Positions 26,157 to 36,272 of a stretch of 64,000 nt of DNA are shown here, one piece after another. Every line of letters starts with the position of its first letter. Position 1 is the first letter of the stretch. Source of the stretch: CAYZED01 sp964477445 (GTDB taxonomy: Bacteria > Bacillota > Clostridia > Lutisporales > Lutisporaceae). The notes under the pieces were generated by a model. It was not told the origin of the DNA. It made no database searches and saw only the letters and a list, made by a program, of their open reading frames with translations. The position numbers and the translations under genes were made by a program. The stretch spans positions 1-64,000 of the forward strand of contig CAYZED010000012.1 of the NCBI GenBank assembly GCA_964477445.1, in the 5' to 3' direction.

Positions 26157-27346
26157 CAGACAGAATGGTTTATTTAGATCATGCAGCGACTACTCATACG
26201 AAGCGTGAAGTATTAGAAGCTATGTTGCCATATTTTTCAGAGGTTTTTGGAAATCCATCTAGTATTCACGGTTATGGAAGAAAAGCTCGTAAGGCAGTTG
26301 AGACTGCTAGAGAACAAGTAGCTAAAGCGATAAATGCTAAACCAGAGGAAGTATATTTTACTGCTGGAGGAACTGAAGCCGATAATTGGGCTATAAAGGG
26401 AACGGCTAAGGCGCTTAAGAATAAAGGCAATCATATCATTACGACTCAAATTGAGCATCATGCGGTATTGCATACATGTGAGCAGCTTGAAAAGGAAGGT
26501 TATGAAGTAACTTATCTACCTGTAGATGAATTTGGATTAATAAGTCTTGAAGATTTAAAGAAAGCAATTAAACCAACCACCATTTTAATTACCATAATGT
26601 TTGCAAATAATGAAATTGGAACGATTCAGCCAATTGAAGAAATTGGAGCTATTGCTAGAGAAAACAAAATTCTTTTTCATACAGATGCGGTTCAAGCAGT
26701 AGGAAGTGTCAAAGTTGATGTTCAAAATCAGAATATCGATATGTTATCATTATCAGCACATAAATTTTATGGACCAAAAGGTGTTGGCGTATTATTTATA
26801 AAAAAAGGGTTTAAACCAGCTAGTTTAATAGAAGGTGGACACCAAGAAAGAAACCGAAGAGCAGGCACAGAAAATGTTCCAGCGATTGTTGGAATTGGCA
26901 AAGCGATTGAACTCGCAACTTCGGATATTGAAGCACATGCAGATAGATTGATAGCACTTAGAGAAAAATTAGTAAATGGTATAATGGAAAAAGTCAATTT
27001 CACAATACTAAATGGTCACCCAACAAGAAGATTGCCTGGAAACACTAGTTTCTGTTTTAGATACATTGAGGGTGAAGCATTACTTTTAAGTTTAGATCTT
27101 AAAGGAATAGCTGGTTCTAGTGGCTCAGCTTGCACATCAGGTTCGTTAGATCCTTCTCACGTTTTGCTCGCGATCGGTCTTGAGCACGAAATTGCGCATG
27201 GTTCATTAAGACTTAGTATTGGTGATTTGAATAACGAAAAAGATATAGACTATGTACTAGAAATACTTCCAGAAATAGTTCAACGCTTAAGAGATATGTC
27301 ACCTTTGTATGAAAAGGTTTTGCACTGCGAAAAGAAACAATATTAG
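26153..27346 (+). CDS. iscS: Cysteine desulfurase IscS/NifS
   Basis: PLP enzyme that takes sulfur from cysteine for Fe-S clusters and tRNA thiolation. 397 residues. PLP site: EHHAV (His103), TDAVQ (Asp178, Gln181) and SAHKFYGPKG with Lys204 as Schiff-base residue; persulfide Cys327 in GSACTSGSLDPSHVL. Coupled to iscR by a 4-base overlap and followed by iscU, then mnmA, which uses sulfur from IscS. Confidence 0.96.
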   Translation: MTDRMVYLDHAATTHTKREVLEAMLPYFSEVFGNPSSIHGYGRKARKAVETAREQVAKAINAKPEEVYFTAGGTEADNWAIKGTAKALKNKGNHIITTQIEHHAVLHTCEQLEKEGYEVTYLPVDEFGLISLEDLKKAIKPTTILITIMFANNEIGTIQPIEEIGAIARENKILFHTDAVQAVGSVKVDVQNQNIDMLSLSAHKFYGPKGVGVLFIKKGFKPASLIEGGHQERNRRAGTENVPAIVGIGKAIELATSDIEAHADRLIALREKLVNGIMEKVNFTILNGHPTRRLPGNTSFCFRYIEGEALLLSLDLKGIAGSSGSACTSGSLDPSHVLLAIGLEHEIAHGSLRLSIGDLNNEKDIDYVLEILPEIVQRLRDMSPLYEKVLHCEKKQY

Positions 27347-27397
27347 TAGTAAATTATTAAAAATAATATAGTGTTTTTACACTGAAAGGATTTCATT

Positions 27398-27778
27398 ATG
27401 TATACAGAAAAGGTTATGGATCATTTTTCACATCCGAGAAATGTTGGAGAAATTGAAGATGCTTGTGGAGTTGGCGAAGTTGGTAACGCTAGGTGTGGAG
27501 ATATTATGAAAATTTATCTTGATATCGACGAAAATGAAATTATTACTGACGTTAAATTTAAGACATTTGGTTGCGGCGCTGCTGTAGCCACTAGTAGTAT
27601 AGCTACTGAGATGATAAAAGGAAAGTCTGTAGAAGAAGCTTTGAAACTAACTAATTCAGCCGTTGTTGAAGCATTAGAAGGACTTCCACCAGAAAAAATC
27701 CACTGTTCGGTACTCGCTGAAGAAGCAGTAAAAGCTGCGATTGAAGACTACCGCAAAAGAAAAGCTGAAAAGGTATAA
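27398..27778 (+). CDS. iscU: Fe-S cluster scaffold IscU/NifU N-type
   Basis: 126 residues with the three scaffold cysteines, Cys33 (ARCGDIM, with Asp35), Cys59 (FGCGAAVA) and Cys103 (IHCSVLAEEA). The hydrophobic LPPEK-IHCS segment replaces the LPPVK loop used by HscA. It lies 51 bases after iscS. Degenerate repeats of the type AAGTACAAAAAYAGATWA follow its stop. Confidence 0.95.
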   Translation: MYTEKVMDHFSHPRNVGEIEDACGVGEVGNARCGDIMKIYLDIDENEIITDVKFKTFGCGAAVATSSIATEMIKGKSVEEALKLTNSAVVEALEGLPPEKIHCSVLAEEAVKAAIEDYRKRKAEKV

Positions 27779-27779
27779 G

Positions 27780-27846
27780 TACAAAAATAGATTAAAGTAC
27801 AAAAACAGATAAAAGTTTAAGCACAGATAAAAGGACAATTATCAAA
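27780..27846. repeat. Degenerate tandem repeats after iscU
   Basis: Three 18-base units: AAGTACAAAAATAGATTA, AAGTACAAAAACAGATAA and AAGTTTAAGCACAGATAA, starting within 3 bases of the iscU stop. Confidence 0.7.
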
Positions 27847-27872
27847 TTCAAATATATGAAATAGAGGTATCT

Positions 27873-28943
27873 ATGCCAAAAAAAGTAGTAGTAGGCATGA
27901 GTGGCGGCGTAGATAGTGCAGTTACTGCGTTACTACTTAAAAAACAAGGTTATGAAGTTATAGGTGTTACCATGAAATTATGGGAGGGTGAATCGGACAG
28001 AGAAGATGGATGCTGTTCGGTTCAGTCTTCTTTTGACGCTCGCAGAGTTTGCGATCAACTTGAAATACCTTTTTATGTTGCAAATTTTAAAGAATCATTT
28101 AACGAAAAGGTCATTGAGTATTTTGTAGATGAGTACTTTCAAGGTAGAACACCAAATCCATGTATAGCGTGTAACAAACATCTTAAATTTACTGATTTAC
28201 TAAAGTTAGCCGATAGTATTGAGGCTGATTATATAGCAACTGGTCATTATGCGAAAGTTGAATATGATGAAAATTTAGAGAAATATTTATTAAAAAAATC
28301 GGTTACAGCTAAAAAAGATCAAACTTATGTATTATACTGTTTAACTCAGGAACAACTCTCCAGAACTTTAATGCCTTTGGGGAATTATACTAAGGAAGAA
28401 GTCCGAAAAATCGCTGAAGAGCACGATTTAAAGGTAGCAAAAAAACCTGAAAGCCAGGAGATTTGCTTTATTGAAGATAATGACTATGGTAGGTTTTTGA
28501 ATGAAAAAAGACCTAATGAAGCCGCTCAAGGGTTCTTCGTTGATCAAAAAGGGGAAAAAATTGCTAAACACAAAGGCATCATTAATTACACTATAGGGCA
28601 GCGAAAAGGCCTAGGTATTGCAATGGGAAAACCAGTTTTTGTGACAAATATTGATTCATTATCTAATACTGTTTCATTAGGTGAAAATGAGGACTTAATG
28701 AAGACGGAACTTTTTGCTGATGATTTGCATTTAACATTTATGGAATCATTAGATTCTGAAATTCGAGTTGATGCAAAGATAAGATATTCAGCTAAAGAAT
28801 CGCCTGCACTACTTATTCCAGAAAATAATGGAGTCAGAGTAATATTCGATTCTCCGCAAAGAGCAATAACACCTGGACAAGCAGTTGTTTTTTATATTAA
28901 TGACGTAATTATTGGTGGCGCAACTATAAAACAAGTTTTTTAA
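27873..28943 (+). CDS. mnmA: tRNA-specific 2-thiouridylase MnmA
   Basis: Makes s2U34 in tRNA-Lys/Glu/Gln. 356 residues: PP-loop VVGMSGGVDSAV (6-17), NPCIACNKHLKF with nucleophile Cys100, ESQEICFIED with persulfide Cys198, central GQRKGLGIA and a C-terminal beta-barrel. It directly follows iscU, and IscS is the probable sulfur donor. MnmM at 17485 acts on the same wobble base. Confidence 0.96.
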   Translation: MPKKVVVGMSGGVDSAVTALLLKKQGYEVIGVTMKLWEGESDREDGCCSVQSSFDARRVCDQLEIPFYVANFKESFNEKVIEYFVDEYFQGRTPNPCIACNKHLKFTDLLKLADSIEADYIATGHYAKVEYDENLEKYLLKKSVTAKKDQTYVLYCLTQEQLSRTLMPLGNYTKEEVRKIAEEHDLKVAKKPESQEICFIEDNDYGRFLNEKRPNEAAQGFFVDQKGEKIAKHKGIINYTIGQRKGLGIAMGKPVFVTNIDSLSNTVSLGENEDLMKTELFADDLHLTFMESLDSEIRVDAKIRYSAKESPALLIPENNGVRVIFDSPQRAITPGQAVVFYINDVIIGGATIKQVF

Positions 28944-29027
28944 CAAGTAAAGCTTCACCAATTTATTCCAACTACTTGAACAAATGCGTATTCACCGAAT
29001 TTCTTCCCGATAATATAAAAAAATGGC

Positions 29028-29056
29028 TTTACAGCACGTTTCCCATGTGCTAAAAT
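29028..29056 (+). promoter_or_regulatory. Promoter of rpsO
   Basis: TTTACA (29028-29033), 17-base spacer, TAAAAT (29051-29056). Confidence 0.7.
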
Positions 29057-29062
29057 CTATAT

Positions 29063-29141
29063 GTTAGAGAACCGCCTGCTTAGTTAATCGAGTCACCGAC
29101 GATTTGCTCAGTTTGATGGTAATAAAATAGGAGGTGAAAAA
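29063..29141 (+). promoter_or_regulatory. rpsO leader, possible S15 autoregulatory RNA
   Basis: An 80-base leader (AGAGAACCGCCTGC...GTTTGATGGT) with short complementary segments (ACCGCC...GATGGT, ATCGAGTC...GACGAT). S15 often binds its own leader; I cannot confirm the class without a covariance model. 28944-29027 shows nothing else. Confidence 0.35.
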
Positions 29142-29408
29142 ATGCTTAATAAAATTGAAAAAGAAAACATCATTAAAGAATTTCAGCTTAAAGAAGGAGA
29201 CACTGGTTCTTCAGAAGTTCAGGTTGCATTATTAACAAAGAGAATCAATTCTCTTAATGAGCACCTGAAAATCAACAAGAAAGACCACCATTCCAGAAGA
29301 GGCTTACTCAAGATGGTTGGTCAAAGAAGAGGTCTTCTTAACTACCTTAAGAGCACTGATATTTCAAGATATCGTGTTATTATTGAAAAGCTTGGTCTTA
29401 GAAAATAG
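29142..29408 (+). CDS. rpsO: Small ribosomal subunit protein uS15
   Basis: 88 residues with KEGDTGSSEVQVALLTKRIN, LNEHLKINKKDHHSRRGLL and RRGLLNYLKSTD, all standard. Binds 16S rRNA helices 20-22 in 30S assembly. Strong AGGAGGTG ahead. Own promoter and terminator; pnp follows, the arrangement seen in most bacteria. Confidence 0.98.
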   Translation: MLNKIEKENIIKEFQLKEGDTGSSEVQVALLTKRINSLNEHLKINKKDHHSRRGLLKMVGQRRGLLNYLKSTDISRYRVIIEKLGLRK

Positions 29409-29418
29409 GATAAGATGG

Positions 29419-29442
29419 AGGCGGGTTTATCCCGCCTTTTTT
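29419..29442 (+). terminator. Terminator after rpsO
   Basis: AGGCGGG / CCCGCCT stem (29419-29425, 29431-29437) with a 5-base loop and a T-run. Confidence 0.9.
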
Positions 29443-29665
29443 CGATATTTTTCAGGGTTTAAAGTACATATTTTAGAGTATATTTTTCATTTTATGTATT
29501 CTTTGCACCATATATCGCAATAATACATAATAATAATATTTTGATTTCATAATTAAATATTTGAAGTTTACTATAAAATATATATTTTGATTTTGAGATT
29601 GTCGAAAATTAATATCGGAAACAAAAATAAAGATAAAAGAAAAGAAAACATCAGGAGGAAAATTG

Positions 29666-31722
29666 ATGGATACATTTAGAATGAACCTAGGCGGAAGAGA
29701 ACTAGTGGTAGAACATGGGAAATTAGGCATGCTTGCAGACGGGTCTGTAATGGTTAAATATGGCGAAACATCAGTGTTTTGTACAGCTTGTTCGTCTAAG
29801 AAGCCAAGAGAAGGAATAGATTTCTTTCCATTAAGCGTTGACTATGAAGAAAGACTTTATGCCGTTGGAAAAANNNNNNNNNNAAAAGAGAAGGAAGACC
29901 TTCCGAAAAATCTATATTGAGCAGCAGACTTATTGACAGACCAATTAGACCATTATTCCCTGAAGGATTCAGAAATGACGTTCAAGTTGTTGCTATCGTT
30001 ATGTCAGTTGAGCAAGACAATGCCCCTGAAATTTGTGGAATGATTGGTTCATCTATCGCATTATCGATTTCTTCTATTCCGTTTAATGGGCCTACAGGTT
30101 CTGTAATGGTTGGACTTATCGATGGAGAATTCATTTTGAATCCTACTGAAGCTCAGAGAGAAAAAAGTGAATTAAACTTAGTTGTAGCTGGTACAAGAGA
30201 TGCGGTTATGATGGTTGAAGCTGGCGCAAACGAAATCTCTGAGTCAGTAATGCTTGAAGGTATAATGTTCGCTCATGATAACATTAAAAAAATTGTTGCT
30301 TTTATTGATGAAATAGTAGCAAAAGTTGGAAAACCAAAGCAAGCCATTAAATTATTCTTAGTTTCTGACGAAGTTAATTCGGCAGTTAGAGAATATGCTA
30401 CTGATAAAACATTAGATGCAATAAGAACAGTAGATAAATTAGAGAGACAAATTAATCTCGATAAAGTTAACGACGAATCAATGGAACATTTCGCGACTAT
30501 TTTTCCTGATAAAATGAAAGAAGTTGACGAAGTTTTATACGATATTTTGAAGGAACAAGTTAGAAATCTTATTACTAAAGAAGGTATAAGACCTGATGAC
30601 AGAAAGCTTGACGAAATAAGACCAATTTCTTGTGAAGTTGGAATCCTTGATAGAACTCATGGTACTGGACTTTTCACTAGANNNNNNNNNNCAACTCTTG
30701 CACCACTTGGCGAAGCTCAGTTTTTAGATGGTATCGGAACAGAAGGCACCAAGAGATATATGCATCATTATAATTTCCCTGCTTTCTCAGTTGGAGAAAC
30801 AAGACCAAACAGAGGACCAGGAAGACGTGAAATTGGTCATGGAGCACTAGCAGAAAGAGCATTAGAGCCAGTGTTACCTTCAGAATCAGAATTCCCATAT
30901 GCTATCAGAGTTGTATCGGATGTTTTGAGCTCGAATGGATCAACTAGTCAGGCTTCAGTTTGCGGGTCAACACTTTCATTAATGGACGCTGGTGTACCAA
31001 TAAAGGCTCCAGTTGCCGGTGTTGCAATGGGACTTATGAAGGTTGATGATAATGTAGCAGTTCTTACAGATATACAAGGTATGGAAGATTTCCTTGGCGA
31101 CATGGACTTTAAAGTTGCTGGAACTGAAAAAGGGATTACAGCTATTCAGATGGACATAAAAATTGCTGGTATAGATAGATCAATACTTGAGCGAGCATTA
31201 GAACAAGCTAGAGTGGGCAGATTATTTATCCTAGAAAAAATGATTGCTTGTATGCCTGCAGCTAGAACAGAAATGTCAAAATATGCACCTAAGATTATTA
31301 TCACAAAAATTCATCCGGACAAAATTCGCGATATCATCGGTCCTGGTGGAAAAATGATTAACAAAATCACTAAAGAAACTGGCGTTAAGATTGACATTGA
31401 TGATGATGGCACATTATATATAGCAGCTGTTGATCAGGCTTCTGGTCAAAAAGCACTTGCTATAATTCTTGGAATTGTTAAAGAAGTTGAAGAAGGCGAA
31501 GTTTATCTTGGAAAAGTAACTAGACTTATGCAGTTTGGCGCATTTGTTGAAATACTTCCGAATAAAGAAGGCCTCGTACATATTTCGAAACTTGATAAAA
31601 AACGTGTAGATAAAGTTGAGGATGTTGTTTCTGTAGGAGATGAAATCCTCGTAAAAGTTATTGAAATCGATAAACAAGGAAGAATAAATCTCTCAAGAAA
31701 AGACGCAATGCCTGAAGCGTAA
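29666..31722 (+). CDS. pnp: Polyribonucleotide nucleotidyltransferase (two assembly gaps)
   Basis: Phosphorolytic 3'-5' exoribonuclease. Start ATG 29666 with AGGAGG at 29653-29658. Two RNase PH domains (second with HGTGLFTR and GEAQFLDG), KH domain (KIIITKIHPDKIRDIIGPGG) and C-terminal S1 domain (EVYLGKVTRLMQFGAFVEIL). Ns 29874-29883 stand for about 17 bases (the segment IPGGF between AVGK and KREGRPSEKS), and Ns 30682-30691 for about 9 codons (GQTQ...T) in the second PH domain. The frame change at the first gap is therefore artificial. Rebuilt length is about 690 residues. Confidence 0.96.
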
Positions 31723-31770
31723 AAGTAAAGTAATCTTCGTCAAATTTATCAAACAAATGGGAAATAGATT

Positions 31771-31795
31771 AGACGCCCGAAATGGGCGTCTTTTT
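31771..31795 (+). terminator. Terminator after pnp
   Basis: AGACGCCC / GGGCGTCT stem (31771-31778, 31784-31791) with a 5-base loop, then T. Confidence 0.9.
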
Positions 31796-31869
31796 ACTTT
31801 TAATTATTACAAAGTTTGTATATAATATTAATTGAAACATAACATTAAAAGATTGACGGGAGGCTACTA

Positions 31870-33123
31870 ATGTACGATCATAATAAACTATCTAATGGTA
31901 TACGAGTAATCGGCGAGAGGATTACGTTTGTTAACTCAGTTTCTGTAGGCGTTTGGGTGCGAACTGGTTCGAGAAACGAAAACGAAACCACAAATGGGTC
32001 TGCTCATTTTATTGAACACATGCTTTTTAAGGGTACAAAAAAGCGAACAGCGAAACAAATTGCGTCCACGGTTGACAATGTTGGTGGGCAGATGAACGCT
32101 TTCACGGGAAAAGAAAATACTTGTTATTATATTAAAGTACTTGATTCTCATGCGGATCTAGCAATTGATTTACTTGGTGATATGCTAAATGAATCAATTT
32201 TTGATGAAAACGAATTGCTGAAAGAAAAAAGTGTTATCATCGAAGAAATTAATATGTATGAAGACAGTCCTGAAGACTTAATTCATGAAATAATGAATAA
32301 TGTCATTTACGAAAATCATCCACTCGGCATGTCTATTTTAGGAACCACTGAGTCGTTGAACAAAATGACTCGTGACGACTTACTTAAATATATGAGTGAA
32401 CACTATATTCCAGAAAATATCGTTATATCTTTATCAGGCAACTATGATTTTGATAAAATTTTAGTATTGCTAGAACAAGCCTTTGGAAAAATTAAAAATG
32501 ATAATTCCATCAGAGCAAACGTAAGTTCTCCGATTTTTATCGAAAAAAACTTCGAAAAAACCAAGCCAATTGAGCAAGTGCACTATTGCAAGAGTTTCGA
32601 AGCATATCCATTTACTCATGAAAGATATTTTGCATTAATGGTATTAAATAATCTTTTCGGATCTTCGATGAGTAGTCGACTTTTCCAAAAAATTAGAGAA
32701 GAACTGGGACTTGCTTATTCAGTATTTTCTTACACGTCTAATTTTCAGGATTCTGGGGCGCTCACGATTTATGCTGGTATGAACCCTACACAATATGATT
32801 TGGCTGTAAAGACTATTGATGAAGAAATTGAAAAACTATTGGATGGTGGGATTACAACTGAAGAATTATATAATTCTAAAGAACAATTAAAAGGAAATTA
32901 TATATTAGGACTTGAAAGTACTTCGGGAAGAATGGTTACTCTGGGTAAAAACCTATTGATGCAGAACAAAGTATTTACCCCAAAAGAGATTTTGGAAAAG
33001 TTTGAAGCTGTTAATATGGATGAGATTAATCAAGTAATTATTGATGTCTTTAAAAATAGCAAAAAAGCTTCAGCCTCTTTAGGGAATTTTGATGAAATAA
33101 GAAATAAGAAAATTGAGAAGTAG
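31870..33123 (+). CDS. M16-family zinc peptidase (YmxG/MPP-like)
   Basis: 417 residues. Inverted zinc motif HFIEH (His46-His50, Glu49 catalytic) in SAHFIEHMLFKGT, third ligand in the EEINMYEDSPEDL region, and the C-terminal LFGSSMSSRLFQKIREELGLAYSV with the Arg/Tyr pair that binds the substrate. Resembles the processing-peptidase group encoded after pnp in Bacillus (ymxG/mlpA). Cytoplasmic, with no signal peptide. The gene end has spawned repeats. Confidence 0.93.
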   Translation: MYDHNKLSNGIRVIGERITFVNSVSVGVWVRTGSRNENETTNGSAHFIEHMLFKGTKKRTAKQIASTVDNVGGQMNAFTGKENTCYYIKVLDSHADLAIDLLGDMLNESIFDENELLKEKSVIIEEINMYEDSPEDLIHEIMNNVIYENHPLGMSILGTTESLNKMTRDDLLKYMSEHYIPENIVISLSGNYDFDKILVLLEQAFGKIKNDNSIRANVSSPIFIEKNFEKTKPIEQVHYCKSFEAYPFTHERYFALMVLNNLFGSSMSSRLFQKIREELGLAYSVFSYTSNFQDSGALTIYAGMNPTQYDLAVKTIDEEIEKLLDGGITTEELYNSKEQLKGNYILGLESTSGRMVTLGKNLLMQNKVFTPKEILEKFEAVNMDEINQVIIDVFKNSKKASASLGNFDEIRNKKIEK

Positions 33124-33245
33124 GAAATTAGAAATTTAAAAATAAGTAAATTTGAAAAAGTAAATTTGAAGAAGTAAATTTGAAAAAGTAAATTTGAAAA
33201 AGTAAATTTGAAAAAGAAAATTAGATAAAAGAAAATTAGAAAAAA
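33124..33245. repeat. Tandem repeats after the M16 gene
   Basis: Five 15-base units close to AAGTAAATTTGAAAA, flanked by decayed AAATTAGAAA-like units; they begin right after the stop and share the AGAAATAAGAAAATTGAGAAG character of the last codons. Confidence 0.85.
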
Positions 33246-33260
33246 ACTTAAGAGGTATGA

Positions 33261-33710
33261 ATGAAAAATATTGTTTTGAAGGCAAAAAAGTTAAATACAA
33301 ATTCAATATTACCCAAATATGCTACTGAAGGTTCTGCAGGAATGGATTTGTGCGCTTTTTTAGAAGAGCCTTTGGTTTTAATGCCAGGTAAAATATATAA
33401 AATACCTACAGGCATTGCGATTGCTCAGGATAACCCGCATATAGCTGCTTTTGTGTATCCTAGAAGCGGACTTTCCTCGAAGTTTGGAATATCCTTAATT
33501 AACTCTGTGGGAGTAGTGGATTCTGACTATAGAGGAGAAATAATTTGTCCTGTGGTAAATCATAGTGAAGATGAATACGTAATTAATCCAGGAGACCGAA
33601 TTGCACAATTAGTTTTCCAACCAGTTTATAAAGTGGCTCTTGAGGAAGTTGATGAACTAGATGAAACAACAAGAGGTAAAAATGGATTTGGTTCGAGTGG
33701 GGTGAAATAA
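33261..33710 (+). CDS. dut: Deoxyuridine triphosphatase
   Basis: 149 residues with all five dUTPase motifs: AGMDLCAF, PRSGLSSKFGI, GVVDSDYRGEI, RIAQLVFQP and the Gly-rich C-terminal TRGKNGFGSSG. Hydrolyses dUTP to dUMP, limiting uracil in DNA. The alarmone-synthetase-like gene starts 3 bases after the stop, so the two are translated together. Confidence 0.96.
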   Translation: MKNIVLKAKKLNTNSILPKYATEGSAGMDLCAFLEEPLVLMPGKIYKIPTGIAIAQDNPHIAAFVYPRSGLSSKFGISLINSVGVVDSDYRGEIICPVVNHSEDEYVINPGDRIAQLVFQPVYKVALEEVDELDETTRGKNGFGSSGVK

Positions 33711-33713
33711 TAA

Positions 33714-35065
33714 ATGAATCTAATCGACGAGTTTTTGCTATATTACGCCAAGGAATATGACTTCTATCACGAAGTTGCTCATCAAGCTGCTATGATTTGT
33801 GAATCCGTTTTACAAAAAAATGGTATTAGAGCTGTTGTTACGTATAGAGCAAAACAACTCGAAAGTTTGCGCGAAAAGATTATAAGAAGAAATGAAATTA
33901 GACAATATAAATATTTTGATGATATTTTGAAAGACCTTGTCGACTTAGCGGGAGTTAGAATAGCTGTTTATTTTACAAGCAATAAAGATGAAATCGGAAG
34001 ACTAATATGTAAAGAATTTCTCACTATTAAGCGGCGTTCTTTTCCAAATGCAGATCCTAATAGAGAAGACAAAAATCAGTTTTTAAAGAATTACTCAGGT
34101 TATGAAGCTGTTCATTATCGTGTAAAACTTGACGATAGTAGACTTGATGAACATAAAAAAAAGTATGCAAATACCCAAATTGAGATTCAGGTTGCATCAT
34201 CGCTAATGCATGCATGGTCTGAAGTTGAACATGAATTAGTATATAAACCGCGAATTGGTGATTTAACAAAAGACGAAGTATCGGTATTAGATGAACTCAA
34301 TGGATTAATACTTGATGGTGAAGTTCTGATGGAAAAACTCCAGGATACATTTAAGAAACGTCTAAATTTCCTAGACCACCAGTTCAACAATCATTTTGAA
34401 TTGGCAGCNNNNNNNNNNATGAAGACATTAGACGAAACTTCTTAATGGGTAGGGTAGATGTACTGTGCCGTTTCTTAGGGCATTTAGGTATAGATAACCC
34501 AGGAAGCATCCAAAAATATCTCCAAAACTTAGAAGTACATTTATCTCATAACAGTAATTTAACTATCGCTGATTGCTTTGCTGAAATGGTTTTAAGAGAA
34601 CATTCTACCGGATGGTATGAATATGCTATAGCACGATTCGAAGCTAGAATGCATAATTCTTACAAATGGGACGAAAAACCTGGTAGGTTAGCATTCTTTA
34701 GGAATGAATCAGTACGAAACTTTTTTAATTTATGGCATAGCTTTGATTTAATAATTAGAAGAACTTGCCGTCAAAATGGCTTAAATAATGAGTGTACGGC
34801 TTCAGTCGGAAAGATTTTGCTCAAACTACTCCATAATAACGGAATCACACTTGATGATGATATTTTTAGTAATCTAATCTCGGTATCATCATTTAGAAAA
34901 AAAATTCTTTTTACTCATTTTGAGCTACCGGAGCTTAAAACTGTTGAATTTAACTACAGATTACTAAAGAACTCGGTTTTGCAGGTGCGAAGAGTATTCC
35001 CGGCTGAGTACCAAAATGTTTTTGAAGAAGAGATCGAGAATTTTAAAATTTCCATTGACATATAA
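33714..35065 (+). CDS. RelA/SpoT-type alarmone synthetase domain protein with C-terminal extension (one gap)
   Basis: N-terminal synthetase domain: TYRAKQLESLREKI (ATP-binding R-x-K...S), LVDLAGVRIAVYF, NYSGYEAVHYRVKL and EIQVASSLMHAWSEVEHELVYK (Glu-x-x...Glu-His). No HD hydrolase domain. Ns at 34409-34418 break the frame; reading on gives EDIRRNFLMGRVDVL, so this is one gene of about 447 residues. The last 210 residues are an extra domain I do not recognise. Small alarmone synthetases usually end soon after the synthetase domain, so this may be a toxSAS-like or distinct group. It lies 3 bases after dut. Confidence 0.8.
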
Positions 35066-35210
35066 TGTATATATGGTAAAATAAGACATGGCTTGTTTCA
35101 TTATGAAGCAAGTCTTTTATTTTGTGTTAAAAAGTATTTTTTTACCGAAAACACAAACTATTGGAATATATAAGTTAAAGATTATATTTAATATTATGGA
35201 GGCAAATACT

Positions 35211-36272
35211 ATGTCAATTAAAATTGTAAAAAGATTATCCCTTTCCCAAACTTTTTTATTCATAATGATAGTTTTATTCATTATGACGATGCTTAGCTCA
35301 CTGATAATCTTATCTTCTGACGCAACGGCGGCAGTTATTACTAAGGTAAGTATTCCGATAGTGAAAATCAATAACAAAAATATGAATTTTAAGAAGAAAG
35401 CATTTATAGCAGAAAAGAATTCTCAATTTAAAATGGGAACACCAATGCTGCCTATAGAGAGTATCGCTAGATCTCTTATCTATAAGACAAGTTTAAATAA
35501 GAAAAAAATGATTCTGACTATAACTAGGCCAAAATCAACTTTTAAAGCAGTTATTGATCTTAGAAAAGCGCTAATAATAATGGGAAATAATCCACCGATT
35601 CCAGGCGGAATAATACCGAAGTATAAAAATGGAGCGGTTTACGTAACGCCAGCTTATATCGAAAAAATTCTTGGAGTTACATGTGATTGGTGGCGTGACA
35701 GCAAAGTCGCGTCGATTTACACAAAAAGTAAGAAAGCTACTCTTTATCAAAGAATAATGTCCAGCGGCGAGTGGAAAGTTATATATATTAGTCGTGACAA
35801 ACAAGAAACCGATGTCGCCTCGAAAGATGAAAACATTGAGATTAAGATACATTTTGCGAAGTCGTTTAATTGTGGGAATCCATATAGAGCAAATTGTTCT
35901 GAGGCAAGCTTCTCAACGAACTATTACGATTTAAAAAACAGAAGAAAAGCACAAGAATTGATAAAACTCGCATATCCTACTGAATACATTAAGGTCTACC
36001 ACTTATATATGCTAACGTTGCGGGAAGAAATTTATCAGTCATTTTCCTCAGATAATGAGCCTGGGGTGATGAATTTGGTTTTTGATAATAGGAATATTTC
36101 AATTCTTAAAGTTGTATTTGGTATAAGTCCGTGTACTGGATTTTCGATTGGGTTCAAAAATCAGAAATACATCGATACACCTTCACCAATAATTGATGTT
36201 CCTCAAGCAAAATCTGGTGGTTGGGAAGATGAGATTAAATTTTTTAAATTAAAGGATGAAACATGGTATTAA
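35211..36272 (+). CDS. Exported protein with copper-amine-oxidase N-terminal-type domain
   Basis: 353 residues from ATG 35211 (GGAGG at 35198-35202). A signal peptide covers about 1-40 (SQTFLFIMIVLFIMTMLSSL...SSDATAA). A stalk-type Cu_amine_oxidN1 region follows: FIAEKNSQFKMGTPMLPIES, FKAVIDLRKALIIM, AVYVTPAYIEKILG. This domain is a cell-surface module in Clostridia and does not imply oxidase activity. The C-terminal half has no assignment. The stop overlaps the next gene's start by 10 bases. Confidence 0.8.
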   Translation: MSIKIVKRLSLSQTFLFIMIVLFIMTMLSSLIILSSDATAAVITKVSIPIVKINNKNMNFKKKAFIAEKNSQFKMGTPMLPIESIARSLIYKTSLNKKKMILTITRPKSTFKAVIDLRKALIIMGNNPPIPGGIIPKYKNGAVYVTPAYIEKILGVTCDWWRDSKVASIYTKSKKATLYQRIMSSGEWKVIYISRDKQETDVASKDENIEIKIHFAKSFNCGNPYRANCSEASFSTNYYDLKNRRKAQELIKLAYPTEYIKVYHLYMLTLREEIYQSFSSDNEPGVMNLVFDNRNISILKVVFGISPCTGFSIGFKNQKYIDTPSPIIDVPQAKSGGWEDEIKFFKLKDETWY

